Made by a program: the position numbers and the translations under genes
Notes under the pieces: generated by a model
Databases searched by the model: none
What the model saw: only the letters and a program-made list of their open reading frames with translations
What the model was told of the DNA's origin: nothing
From: Microbacterium sp. UFMG61
GTDB lineage: Bacteria > Actinomycetota > Actinomycetes > Actinomycetales > Microbacteriaceae
Direction: 5' to 3'
DNA length: 64,000 nucleotides
NCBI RefSeq assembly: GCF_015354505.1
Contig: NZ_JACAFP010000001.1
Location: 338,117 to 402,116 of the forward strand
In this document: positions 16,684 through 24,180 of the stretch, piece by piece
Position numbering within the stretch: the first letter of the stretch is position 1
How the letters are laid out: every line of letters starts with the position of its first letter

Positions 16684-17747
16684 CCGCGTCAGCCGGCACC
16701 ACAATCTGGCGGGATCTGATCCACAAGCCGTTCTTCTGGGGCATCGTCGCGATCCTCGCGCTGCTCGCCCTGAACGTGATCAAGGACCCGACCTACCTCG
16801 CGCTCTCGATCAACCCCAACAACGGCAACCTCGTGGGCAACCTGATCGACATCCTGCGCCAGGCGGCGCCGATCATGATGATCGCGATCGGGATGTCGCT
16901 CGTGATCGCCACCGGTGGCATCGACCTCTCGGTCGGCTCGCTCATGGCCGTCGCGGGGGCCGTCTCGATGGAGTTCCTCAGCGCCGCCGGAGACTCCTTC
17001 GGTGCGGCGCTCGCCGCGGTCGGGCTCGCGCTGGTGATCACCGGCATCCTCGGGGCGGTCAACGGTCTGCTCGTCGCCTACGTCGGGCTGCAGCCGTTCA
17101 TCGCGACCCTCGTGCTCATGCTCGCAGGCCGAGGCATCGCCAAGGTGATCACGGGCGGGCAGAACACCACGGCGTCGAACGACGCGTTTCGGTGGATCGC
17201 CAACGGCTTCGTGATCGGCATCCCCGTGGTGTTCATCCTCGCCGTGCTCATCGTGATCGCCGTCGGCTGGGTGGTGAGGCGCAGTGCGCTGGGTCTCATG
17301 ATCGAGGCGATCGGCATCAACCCTCGCGCCAGTCGCATGGCGGGCATCAAGCCGAAGGGCCTGCTGCTCACGGCGTACATCCTGAGCGGCATCCTCGCGG
17401 GAATCGCAGGAATCATGTCGGTCGGCAGCGTGATGACCGTCGACATCTCGCGCACCGGATATCAACTCGAGCTCGACGCGATCCTCGCGGTCGTCATCGG
17501 CGGTGCATCGCTGGCCGGCGGCAAGTTCTCGCTCAGCGGGGCGTTCGTGGGCGCGCTGCTCATCGCCACGCTCGACAAGACCGTGCTGTACCTCGGCGTC
17601 TCGTCGTCGGCGACCCCGGCGTTCAAAGCCATCGTCATCGTCGCGCTGTGCCTGCTGCAGTCGCAGCGGGTGCGCAGCTGGTTCCGCTCACGGCGCAAGG
17701 CTCGACCGGTCGAACAGATCATCGCCAAGGAAGAGGTGTCCGCATGA
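16680..17747 (+). CDS. ytfT: CUT2 sugar ABC transporter permease, YtfT-like
   Basis: A 355-residue permease of the ribose/xylose family with eight to ten hydrophobic segments. ATGGIDLSVGSLMAV (about residues 75-90) is the family signature, and SVGSVMTVDISRTGYQLELD matches the conserved region before the last segments. Two different permeases in one operon is the mark of YtfT-YjfF systems rather than of RbsC homodimers. Both ends are coupled to neighbours by four-base overlaps. Confidence 0.9.
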   Translation: MTASAGTTIWRDLIHKPFFWGIVAILALLALNVIKDPTYLALSINPNNGNLVGNLIDILRQAAPIMMIAIGMSLVIATGGIDLSVGSLMAVAGAVSMEFLSAAGDSFGAALAAVGLALVITGILGAVNGLLVAYVGLQPFIATLVLMLAGRGIAKVITGGQNTTASNDAFRWIANGFVIGIPVVFILAVLIVIAVGWVVRRSALGLMIEAIGINPRASRMAGIKPKGLLLTAYILSGILAGIAGIMSVGSVMTVDISRTGYQLELDAILAVVIGGASLAGGKFSLSGAFVGALLIATLDKTVLYLGVSSSATPAFKAIVIVALCLLQSQRVRSWFRSRRKARPVEQIIAKEEVSA

Positions 17748-18781
17748 GCATCGCGACCGCCACCCCCGCTCCGCAGGCGACCGAGACCGTCGTCGACCGC
17801 GTGCGACGCATGATCACGGCGAACCCGTCCGTGCTGCCGACGATCGCCTCCGTCGTCATCTTCGTCGGCATGGTGATCTTCGGGGAAGTCGCCTACGGCC
17901 GCATCCTGCAGTTCAACACGCTGTCGAACCTGCTGATCAACAACGCGCACCTCATCGTGCTCGCCGTCGCGCTGACGTTCGTGATCCTCACCGGTGGCAT
18001 CGACCTGTCGGTCGGCTCGATCATCGCGGTCTCGTCGGTCGCCGGGGTGATGCTCTCGAACGCCGGCTGGAACGCGTTCGCCGTGATCATCGCGATGATC
18101 GGCATCGGCATGCTCTTCGGCATCGTCTCGGGCGTGCTGATCAGGTACTTCAACGTGCAGCCGTTCATCGCGACGCTGGCGATGATGTTCCTCGGGCGCG
18201 GTCTCGCATCGCTGCTCAGCACCAAGCCGGAGCGACTCGGCGAGGACTCACCCATCCGCTGGATCGGCACGCAGCTGAAGATCATCGACGGGCCCAAGGT
18301 CAACGACCTCGTGATCACCCCCGCGGTGCTCGTCGCCGTGATCGTCGTGGCTGCCGCGTTCTTCGTGCTGCACCGCACCCGCACGGGGCGGACGGTCTAT
18401 GCGATCGGCGGCTCCGAGAGCTCGGCGTTGCTGATGGGGCTTCCCGTGCAGCGCACCAAGGTGTTGGTCTATGTGATCAGCGGCGGCCTGGCCGGCCTTG
18501 CGGCGGTGCTGTACACCGCGCGACTCGGAACCGCGCAGAACATCACCGGCATCGGGTGGGAGCTCGACGCGATCGCCGCGGCGGTGATCGGAGGCACCGT
18601 GCTGACCGGAGCATACGGCTACGTGCTCGGGTCGGTCATCGGAGCGTTGGTGCTCGGACTCATGAACGTGCTGATCACTCGCGACGGCGGGATCCCACCC
18701 GAGATGACCACGATCATCACCGGCGGCATCCTGCTTGTGTTCGTGCTGTTACAGCGGGCGGTGACACGCAAGCGGGAGTAG
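17744..18781 (+). CDS. yjfF: CUT2 sugar ABC transporter permease, YjfF-like
   Basis: A 345-residue permease, the partner of the product of 16680-17747. It has the same signature as TGGIDLSVGSIIAVSS and the later IGWELDAIAAAVIGGTVLTG segment. It is the last gene of the importer operon. Its final 62 bases (18722-18783) are copied with about four differences at 20468-20529, where they are followed by a second terminator; the DNA in between carries a toxin-immunity cassette. The gene itself is intact and ends KRE-stop. Confidence 0.9.
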   Translation: MSIATATPAPQATETVVDRVRRMITANPSVLPTIASVVIFVGMVIFGEVAYGRILQFNTLSNLLINNAHLIVLAVALTFVILTGGIDLSVGSIIAVSSVAGVMLSNAGWNAFAVIIAMIGIGMLFGIVSGVLIRYFNVQPFIATLAMMFLGRGLASLLSTKPERLGEDSPIRWIGTQLKIIDGPKVNDLVITPAVLVAVIVVAAAFFVLHRTRTGRTVYAIGGSESSALLMGLPVQRTKVLVYVISGGLAGLAAVLYTARLGTAQNITGIGWELDAIAAAVIGGTVLTGAYGYVLGSVIGALVLGLMNVLITRDGGIPPEMTTIITGGILLVFVLLQRAVTRKRE

Positions 18782-18783
18782 CT
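18722..18783. repeat. 62-bp direct repeat, left copy (permease 3' end)
   Basis: These bases, ending just past the permease stop codon, are repeated at 20468-20529 with about four mismatches. The offset is exactly 1746 bases. Direct copies of a gene's 3' end on both sides of inserted DNA are what integration at a gene end leaves behind. Confidence 0.85.
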
Positions 18784-18797
18784 CCGTTCCCTCGTCC

Positions 18798-18832
18798 GAA
18801 TGGCCTCCGATCCACCGGGTCGGGGGCCATTC
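18798..18832 (+). terminator. Terminator after the CUT2 operon
   Basis: GAATGGCCTCCGA pairs with TCGGGGGCCATTC (13 bp, one wobble pair) around a 9-base loop, 17 bases after the permease stop. TGTTTCC follows. Confidence 0.75.
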
Positions 18833-18901
18833 GTGTTTCCGCATCTCTGAACACCGAAATATAGCAAGTGAGCATCCCTTCTGTCGTCATATGACGACGT
18901 A

Positions 18902-19539
18902 GTGTCTCTCATCGTGATGGAGCACGCGGACGCGGCACCGCTGGAGACGCCGAAGCAGGCGGAGAGCACGAAGAACTGGGCGGACGCGGGGGCGATCGGC
19001 GCGGTCATGTTCGAGACCGCCGTGCTCAACCCGGCGATAGACCAGCTGAACTTCATCGCCTCGATGGGCACTGCGCTCATCAACCACCCCGACATCCTTC
19101 TCGAGCTTCTGGGTGGGGTCGCCCTCGTGGTCGGTGGCGGCTCGATGATCGGCGGGGGCGGTGCCCTCGCGGTCACGGGTGTGGGGGCGGTGCCGGGAGG
19201 CGGCGTCGCTTGGGCTGGAGCGGGCGTCGCCGCGACGGGATTCCTCGCGGTCAGCCACGCCGCCGGGCGATGGACGAATGAAGCGGTGGGGGATGATGCG
19301 ACGAATGTCGTCGAACGTCCAAGCCCGAGGCGACATCCGATCAACATCGTTACTACGACGGCTTGTTCGAGAACTCGGACGGGACCTGCACTGCCATCGA
19401 GGTCAAGGGGGGAACCGGAACCCGCGACGCAGCCCAACGAGGGTTCGACAGCACCGTGAGTCCGGAACGCCCTGCGACCGCGATATACAACGGCAAGAAG
19501 ATTGAGATCACCCGAGTGCTCCTGGAGACCGTGAAATGA
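18902..19539 (+). pseudogene. Polymorphic toxin C-terminal part, frameshifted
   Basis: The first frame (18902 to about 19320) encodes a Gly/Ala-rich hydrophobic stretch (NHPDILLELLGGVALVVGGG...) typical of the region before the toxin domain in actinobacterial WXG/LXG toxins; the N-terminal WXG domain is missing. From about 19297 to the stop at 19537 the other frame continues sensibly: YYDGLFENSDG, CTAIEVKGGTGTRDAAQRGF and ITRVLLETVK. AIEVKGG with a preceding acidic residue resembles the E-x-K core of restriction-endonuclease-fold nuclease toxins. The two parts are out of frame, so the gene looks dead or fragmentary. The stop overlaps the immunity gene start (ATGA), as in intact toxin-immunity pairs. 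Nuclease activity is inference. Confidence 0.65.
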
Positions 19540-20033
19540 ATCAACCCACGCACATCCGTCAAGTGAACGGCACTACCCGGGGTGCGTTGGTCGACTACGT
19601 CCGTCCCTATCCGGAACAGATTCGATTCTCGTTGGGCCAGCTGAACGGGTCGTCGTTCTGGGCGTGGAGCCTGTGGCGGGCACCGGAGGGTGCAGACCTG
19701 CTCGACAGCATCCCGTTCAGCGAGGAGTACATGCAGTGCGCGGGCACCGCGGAGGCTCTCGCGGTGGAGGTGCGCCGCGTCGAGGCCGACGGCACGCCCC
19801 ACCAGTACGCGATCGGCAAGCCCGGTGGCGATCGCACAGGCGAGCCCACCGAAGTGATCCACTACGACGACGGTCGTCACAGCACCACGATCTACCCGCA
19901 CGAGGTCTTCACCGCCGACGAGGCGGCGGTCGTCTTCTACACGTACTTCCTCACGAACGAGGTGTCTCACCCCTACGAGCTCCGTGACCTCCACCTGAAC
20001 TGGCCGAAACCTGAATCGGGTGAGGGCGACTGA
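19536..20033 (+). CDS. Putative immunity protein (Imm1-like)
   Basis: A 165-residue cytoplasmic protein that begins within the stop codon of the toxin tail (ATGA at 19536). The C-terminal half, HEVFTADEAAVVFYTYFLTN, resembles the end of Imm1-type immunity proteins, which have a beta-rich core followed by a helix before the end. It should neutralise the toxin encoded at 18902-19539. The reading frame is intact although the toxin is broken, a common state for orphan immunity genes that protect against neighbours. It is followed with a one-base overlap (TGATG) by a WXG100 gene. The family name is a tentative match by eye. Confidence 0.6.
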   Translation: MNQPTHIRQVNGTTRGALVDYVRPYPEQIRFSLGQLNGSSFWAWSLWRAPEGADLLDSIPFSEEYMQCAGTAEALAVEVRRVEADGTPHQYAIGKPGGDRTGEPTEVIHYDDGRHSTTIYPHEVFTADEAAVVFYTYFLTNEVSHPYELRDLHLNWPKPESGEGD

Positions 20034-20317
20034 TGCGCATCCGCGTCGACCACGAACCGCTCGCGCAGTCGATCGCGGACCTCGCCGATACCGCGCAGCA
20101 GGTCCGAATGATCCTCGGGGCCCTGGACTCCGAGGTCTCCGAACTGAAGCAGTCGTGGACCGGGCACGCCCGAGAGGCCTACTCCCGCGCTCAGCGCGAT
20201 TGGAACGAGTGTGCCGACGGTATGCAGACCGCCCTCGCCAGCGCTGCGACCGCTGCGGCCCGCGCGCAAGCGCGAACTCGCGAGGCCGAAGCCCGGGTTG
20301 CCAGCCTCTGGAACTGA
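20033..20317 (+). CDS. WXG100 family protein (EsxA/B-like)
   Basis: A 94-residue protein of two helices joined by SWTGHAREAYSRAQRDW, a good match to the WXG turn of ESAT-6/EsxA-type proteins, with an Ala-rich second helix. Such proteins are exported by, or act as targeting partners for, type VII secretion. Its start overlaps the immunity gene stop by one base. Immediately after its stop the DNA becomes a mosaic of gene tails, so any downstream partner has been lost. No ESX machinery is in the window. Confidence 0.8.
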   Translation: MRIRVDHEPLAQSIADLADTAQQVRMILGALDSEVSELKQSWTGHAREAYSRAQRDWNECADGMQTALASAATAAARAQARTREAEARVASLWN

Positions 20318-20318
20318 C

Positions 20319-20408
20319 TCACACCGTCGGAATCCACACCCTCATGGTCGAGGGGCCCCGGCGAGCCCAGCCGTGGTGAGCGATCAAGGCGGCGTCGACC
20401 GTCTCGGC
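20319..20408 (-). pseudogene. 3' tail remnant of a GH127 gene, second copy
   Basis: On the reverse strand this encodes HHGWARRGPSTMRVWIPTV and a stop, matching the last residues of the intact GH127 enzyme at 21415-23283 (YHDWARRGPSTMRVWIPMN) in most positions. The similarity also covers the bases before it (ETVDAALIA versus ETVDASLIA). At 20408 it joins abruptly to the 62-bp repeat. Confidence 0.8.
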
Positions 20409-20470
20409 GGCCATCTTCCGATCGTCTACCCTTCGATGATCGCCGCGGAAGCCGACAGCGGCGAATGGGC
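20409..20470. repeat. 62-bp perfect direct repeat, copy 2 (non-coding)
   Basis: Identical to 10539-10600, where it is part of the WXG-domain coding sequence. Here it is stitched between a GH127 tail and a permease tail, with no start or continuing gene. Confidence 0.9.
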
Positions 20471-20529
20471 GGCATCCTGCTCGTGTTCGTGCTGCTGCAG
20501 CGGACGGTGACACGCAAGCGGGAGTAGCT
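20468..20529. repeat. 62-bp direct repeat, right copy (permease 3' end)
   Basis: A copy of 18722-18783 including the stop codon of the YjfF-like permease, followed by a strong terminator at 20548-20578. It overlaps the end of the preceding repeat by the shared bases GGC. Confidence 0.85.
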
Positions 20530-20547
20530 GTCGGTTCGGATCGATTC

Positions 20548-20578
20548 GAAGGGCCCCTCTTGACGAGAGGGTCCCTTC
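20548..20578. terminator. Strong terminator hairpin after the permease-tail copy
   Basis: GAAGGGCCCCTCT pairs with AGAGGGTCCCTTC (12 of 13) around loop TGACG. It lies between the mosaic and the reverse TacT-like gene (stop at 20597). It may be the original terminator of the CUT2 operon, now displaced by the insertion. Confidence 0.75.
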
Positions 20579-20596
20579 GTCATGCAGTGTGGGAGG

Positions 20597-21100
20597 TCAC
20601 CTCGTCAGAGTTGCACGAGCATCCTTGGCGAGCAGATACAGCGTCTTCTGCGCGCCCGGAAACCGAGTGAAGCCGAACTTCTCGTAGAAGGGCACCACGT
20701 TGTCGTTGATGGCGTGCACGAGCATCGCATGGATGCCGATGGTCTCCGCAGCCTCCAAGGCGCGGGCCGTCGAGTGCTGGAGCAGGGAATAGCCGAGACC
20801 TGTGCCCTTGAAGGCCTCGTCGACGGCGAGCCGGCCGAGCAGAACGACAGGAATGGAGGTCGGCATTCCTGTCGTGAGCTCGGGCGGGCCGTCGTCGCGT
20901 TCGAGAGCGCTCGCCGAAAGGCAGTAGTACCCCGCGATCCGGCCTTCCGTCGTCGCGGAGACCATGGTCCGCGAGGCTCCGGACTTCTCGTTGCTCCGCG
21001 CTCGCCCTCGGAGCCAGATGTCGAGTGCCTCTTCGCCGCAACGGAACTCCGAGAGCTTGTCGCCGGCGGCGACGGGCCGCGGCGTCAGGAACTCAGTCAA
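20597..21100 (-). CDS. GNAT-family toxin (TacT-like)
   Basis: A 167-residue acetyltransferase. The acetyl-CoA binding region reads RLAVDEAFKGTGLGYSLL, and the C-terminus has FYEKFGFTRFPGAQKTLYLL, the typical end of TacT/AtaT-type toxins, which acetylate charged aminoacyl-tRNA and stop translation. It overlaps the upstream antitoxin gene at 21093-21371 by eight bases, the standard layout for these pairs. The tRNA specificity cannot be told from the sequence. Confidence 0.85.
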   Translation of the reverse strand: MTEFLTPRPVAAGDKLSEFRCGEEALDIWLRGRARSNEKSGASRTMVSATTEGRIAGYYCLSASALERDDGPPELTTGMPTSIPVVLLGRLAVDEAFKGTGLGYSLLQHSTARALEAAETIGIHAMLVHAINDNVVPFYEKFGFTRFPGAQKTLYLLAKDARATLTR

Positions 21101-21371
21101 CGAAGACAGGCCGACGGGTCATCAGGTCGCGCAGACCGTCGATGGACTGCGCGGGCTGATCCATGATCCTCGCGAAGGCGTCGAAGCGCTCTGCGTCCAC
21201 TCGCACCTGACGCTCGCGCTGGATGACTTCGTTCGCGCGCTCGATGAGCGCCTCAGCGGAGAAGTCGGTGAGGGTACGCCCCTCGAGGGCCGCGGCGGTC
21301 TCGATGGTCTGCTTCTGCTCGGCGGTGACTCGGAACTCTACGCGAGCGGCTTTCAACGAAGAGGTGCTCAT
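21093..21371 (-). CDS. DUF1778 antitoxin (TacA-like)
   Basis: A 92-residue protein with an N-terminal ribbon-helix-helix segment (ARVEFRVTAEQKQTIETAAAL) and a C-terminal extension that wraps the cognate GNAT toxin. It is the first gene of the reverse toxin-antitoxin operon, with the toxin overlapping by eight bases. TacA-type antitoxins repress their own promoter, which must lie in the 43 bases before 21415 or within the end of the GH127 gene. Confidence 0.85.
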   Translation of the reverse strand: MSTSSLKAARVEFRVTAEQKQTIETAAALEGRTLTDFSAEALIERANEVIQRERQVRVDAERFDAFARIMDQPAQSIDGLRDLMTRRPVFVD

Positions 21372-21414
21372 CTCGCTAGTGTACGGCAGATTGCCGGACG
21401 GATGGTGGCGATCG

Positions 21415-23283
21415 TCAATTCATCGGGATCCAGACCCGCATGGTGGACGGACCGCGTCGGGCCCAGTCATGGTAAGCGATCAGTGAAGCATCGACCGTCT
21501 CTCCGCTCGATCGACGGCGGAGGGGGATGACGACCCTGCCGTCTCGCTCGACCGGCTCCCCGGCCACGACCGCCTCGCCGACATCGGCGCCGAAATCGAT
21601 CGACTCGAGCGCCAGCACCTCGGGACCCCGTTCGATCACGACGCTGCCTCGCACGGCATCCACCATCGGATGCGGTGCCGTGGCGCGCGCGACGATCGGC
21701 AGGCTCAGTTCGACGGTGTCGCCGCCGCGGAAAACGCGAGTGACCGCGACGGCCCCCGCCGGCGCATCGGACTCCGTGACCTCACCGCCGCTGTGCACGC
21801 GCACCGCGGCTCCCGATGCCCACGACGGCACGCGCAGACTCAGCGTGAACTCGGCGTCCGCGGCGATCGTGATGCGCACGTCGCCGTCGGCCGGATATCC
21901 CGTTTCCACGTCGAACGCGACGACCCGTCCATCCGGAAGCGTGGTGCGCACCGACGACGGCGCGTACTGATGCAGTTGCACGCCGTCGTCATCCGCCGTG
22001 GCCACATAGGCAGCGAGGCTCGCGAACGTTCGCGCCACATTCGGCGGGCAGCACGACACCTCGAACCAGGGGGCGCGCAGCGACGACGAGGCGCGCGGCG
22101 ACGTGGCATCCGGATCCGCCGGGACACCGGGTGTGCGCTGGTGCAGCGTGTTGGCGTAGAAGAACGACCGCCCGTCGTCACCGGGCGAGGTCGCGACCAC
22201 GTTGAACAGCGTGCGCTCGATCAGATCGGCGTACTGCGCCTCGCCCGTCGCGAGCAGCAGGCGCCACGAGAACATGATCGAGCCGATGCCGGCGCAGGTC
22301 TCGGAGTAAGCGCGGTCCGGGGGCAGCTCCCAGTCGTCGCCGAAGGCCTCGTCCTGGTGGTGCGATCCCTGGCCGCCGGTCACATAGGTGCGACGCTCGA
22401 CCGTGCGATCCCATTGCGACCGCAGCGCGTCGAGCAGTGACTCGTCGGCCAGCTCGGTGGCGACATCGGCCGCGGCCGACGACAGATAGTTCGCCCGCAC
22501 GGCGTGCCCGCGCAGCGCCTCGGCATCGCGCACCGACACGTCGTCCTGGAAGTACTCTCGCCCGAACTCGATCTCGCCCAGTGTGCCGCGTCCGTGCCGG
22601 TCGACGAACAGGGCAGCCTGATCGATATAGCGCTGCTCGCCGAGAGCGCGCCCGAGCTCGGCCAGACCGACCTCGACCTCGGCGTGCCCGCAGATCGCGT
22701 CGCGTCCGTCAGCGCCGAACTCGCGGCAGACGAGGTCGGCGGCGCGACGGGCGACGTCGATCAGGCCGTCGTCGGCATCCGGCCTCGTGCGCACCCGGGC
22801 GACCGCCGCCTGGAACAGGTGTCCGAGGCAGTACAGCTCGTGTCCCCACTGCAGCGCCGACCAGCGCTCGCCCTGGCCCTCGCGGCCGAACATCGTGCTG
22901 AGGTATCCGTCGGGTTCCTGCGCGGCGGCGACGCGGTCGACCACACGGCGGAACCGCTGCTCGAGCTCGCTGTCACCAGCGGCATCCGTCCGACCGATCT
23001 CCCAGGCGAGAGCCTCGAGGAACTTGTAGATCTCGGAGTCCGCGAACTCGCGCCCCCGGCGCCCGGCCGGCAGCGTGCCGGCAGCGGCGAGGTCGAAGTT
23101 CGGCAGCCAGCCCTCCGACTCGAGTCGCGACTCGATGTGCGGCAGCGTGCCCGAGGCATTGACGGCCTGGCGCTCGCCCCAGAATCCTCCGGTGATGCGC
23201 ACCTCGTCGAGGCCGAGCGGACGCAGACGGCCGTGCGAGGGCACGACGGGAGCGGCAGGTGTTGTGGTGTCGAACATGGTCAT
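21415..23283 (-). CDS. GH127 beta-L-arabinofuranosidase
   Basis: A 622-residue enzyme, the usual size for GH127. YSETCAGIGS gives Glu328 and Cys330, and FEVSCCPPN gives Cys411 and Cys412; these match the zinc/thiolate set of Bifidobacterium HypBA1 (Glu338, Cys340, Cys417, Cys418), with Cys411 as probable nucleophile. It removes beta-L-arabinofuranose from arabino-oligosaccharides, as found on hydroxyproline-rich plant proteins. No signal peptide is present. The start at 23283 overlaps the stop of the MalG-type permease (ATGA), so it is the last gene of the importer operon starting at 26462. Two dead copies of its 3' end lie at 20319 and 11084. Confidence 0.93.
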   Translation of the reverse strand: MTMFDTTTPAAPVVPSHGRLRPLGLDEVRITGGFWGERQAVNASGTLPHIESRLESEGWLPNFDLAAAGTLPAGRRGREFADSEIYKFLEALAWEIGRTDAAGDSELEQRFRRVVDRVAAAQEPDGYLSTMFGREGQGERWSALQWGHELYCLGHLFQAAVARVRTRPDADDGLIDVARRAADLVCREFGADGRDAICGHAEVEVGLAELGRALGEQRYIDQAALFVDRHGRGTLGEIEFGREYFQDDVSVRDAEALRGHAVRANYLSSAAADVATELADESLLDALRSQWDRTVERRTYVTGGQGSHHQDEAFGDDWELPPDRAYSETCAGIGSIMFSWRLLLATGEAQYADLIERTLFNVVATSPGDDGRSFFYANTLHQRTPGVPADPDATSPRASSSLRAPWFEVSCCPPNVARTFASLAAYVATADDDGVQLHQYAPSSVRTTLPDGRVVAFDVETGYPADGDVRITIAADAEFTLSLRVPSWASGAAVRVHSGGEVTESDAPAGAVAVTRVFRGGDTVELSLPIVARATAPHPMVDAVRGSVVIERGPEVLALESIDFGADVGEAVVAGEPVERDGRVVIPLRRRSSGETVDASLIAYHDWARRGPSTMRVWIPMN

Positions 23284-24170
23284 CCCTTGAAGGCGCCGGA
23301 CATGAAGCCGCGCACATAGTGTCGTTGCAGGATCAGGAAGAGCAGGATGCAGGGGAGCGCCAGCACGACGACGCCCGCCTCGGTGGCGCCGTAGTCGACG
23401 ACACCCTGCACCTGCCCACGGAGGTTCGCCACCGCGAGAGGCAGCGTCATGCGGTTGGTGTCGTTGATGAGGATCAGCGGGGCCATGAAGTCGTTCCACG
23501 CCGTGAGGAACGCGAACAGCCCGACCGTGACGAGTCCCGGCTTGACCGCGGGGAGCAGCACTCGCCACAGGGCGCCCCAGCTGGAGCATCCGTCGACCAT
23601 CGCCGCTTCGTCCATCTCTCTCGGGATCGACTCGAACGAGATGCGCATCATGAACATCGAGAACGGCAGCTGGAACATGGTGATCACGAGCGCGACGCCG
23701 ACGAGCGAGTTCTGCAGGCCGACCGCGTTGAGGATCACGTAGAGCGGAATGAGCAGGGTCGCGTACGGCACCATCAGGATCGCGAGGGTCAGCAGGAACA
23801 GGGCGTTCTTGCCGGGGAACGAGAAGCGCGCGAACGCGTAGCCGCCCAGCAGCGAGATGAACAACGTGAGCGCCACAGTGAGCACCGAGACGAACAGCGA
23901 GTTGCCGAGGTACACCCAGATGCCCGCCTGGTACTCGCCGAGGGCGGCGTAGTTGCCGAAGCCCCAACCGTCGGTCTGGCTGGTGCCCGCCATCGGGCTG
24001 ACCGACGAGACTCCGGTCCAGATGAGCGGGTAGAGGAAGATCACCGCGAGGGCGGTCGTGAACACCCAATACGGGATGCCGAAGACGACGCGCGCGGCCT
24101 TCGAGCGGTATCGAGGTGCGGTGGGCTGATGGTTCGGGGCGACGATCGTGCGGGTCAGTGTCTGGGACAT
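23280..24170 (-). CDS. CUT1 sugar ABC transporter permease (MalG type)
   Basis: A 296-residue permease with six membrane segments and the EAA loop EMDEAAMVDGCSSWGALW. ATG 24170 was preferred, 11 bases after the previous stop; an in-frame ATG at 24191 would add seven residues. It pairs with the MalF-type permease at 24181-25086 and its stop overlaps the GH127 start. The operon lacks an ATPase gene, as does the other CUT1 operon. By context the importer brings in beta-arabino-oligosaccharides for the GH127 enzyme. Confidence 0.92.
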   Translation of the reverse strand: MSQTLTRTIVAPNHQPTAPRYRSKAARVVFGIPYWVFTTALAVIFLYPLIWTGVSSVSPMAGTSQTDGWGFGNYAALGEYQAGIWVYLGNSLFVSVLTVALTLFISLLGGYAFARFSFPGKNALFLLTLAILMVPYATLLIPLYVILNAVGLQNSLVGVALVITMFQLPFSMFMMRISFESIPREMDEAAMVDGCSSWGALWRVLLPAVKPGLVTVGLFAFLTAWNDFMAPLILINDTNRMTLPLAVANLRGQVQGVVDYGATEAGVVVLALPCILLFLILQRHYVRGFMSGAFKG

Positions 24171-24180
24171 GATTCTCAGC

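Noticed and set aside
18782..20529. Prophage or integrative element
   Set aside because: No integrase, phage structural or replication gene is present in the 1.7 kb; only the direct repeats suggest insertion.
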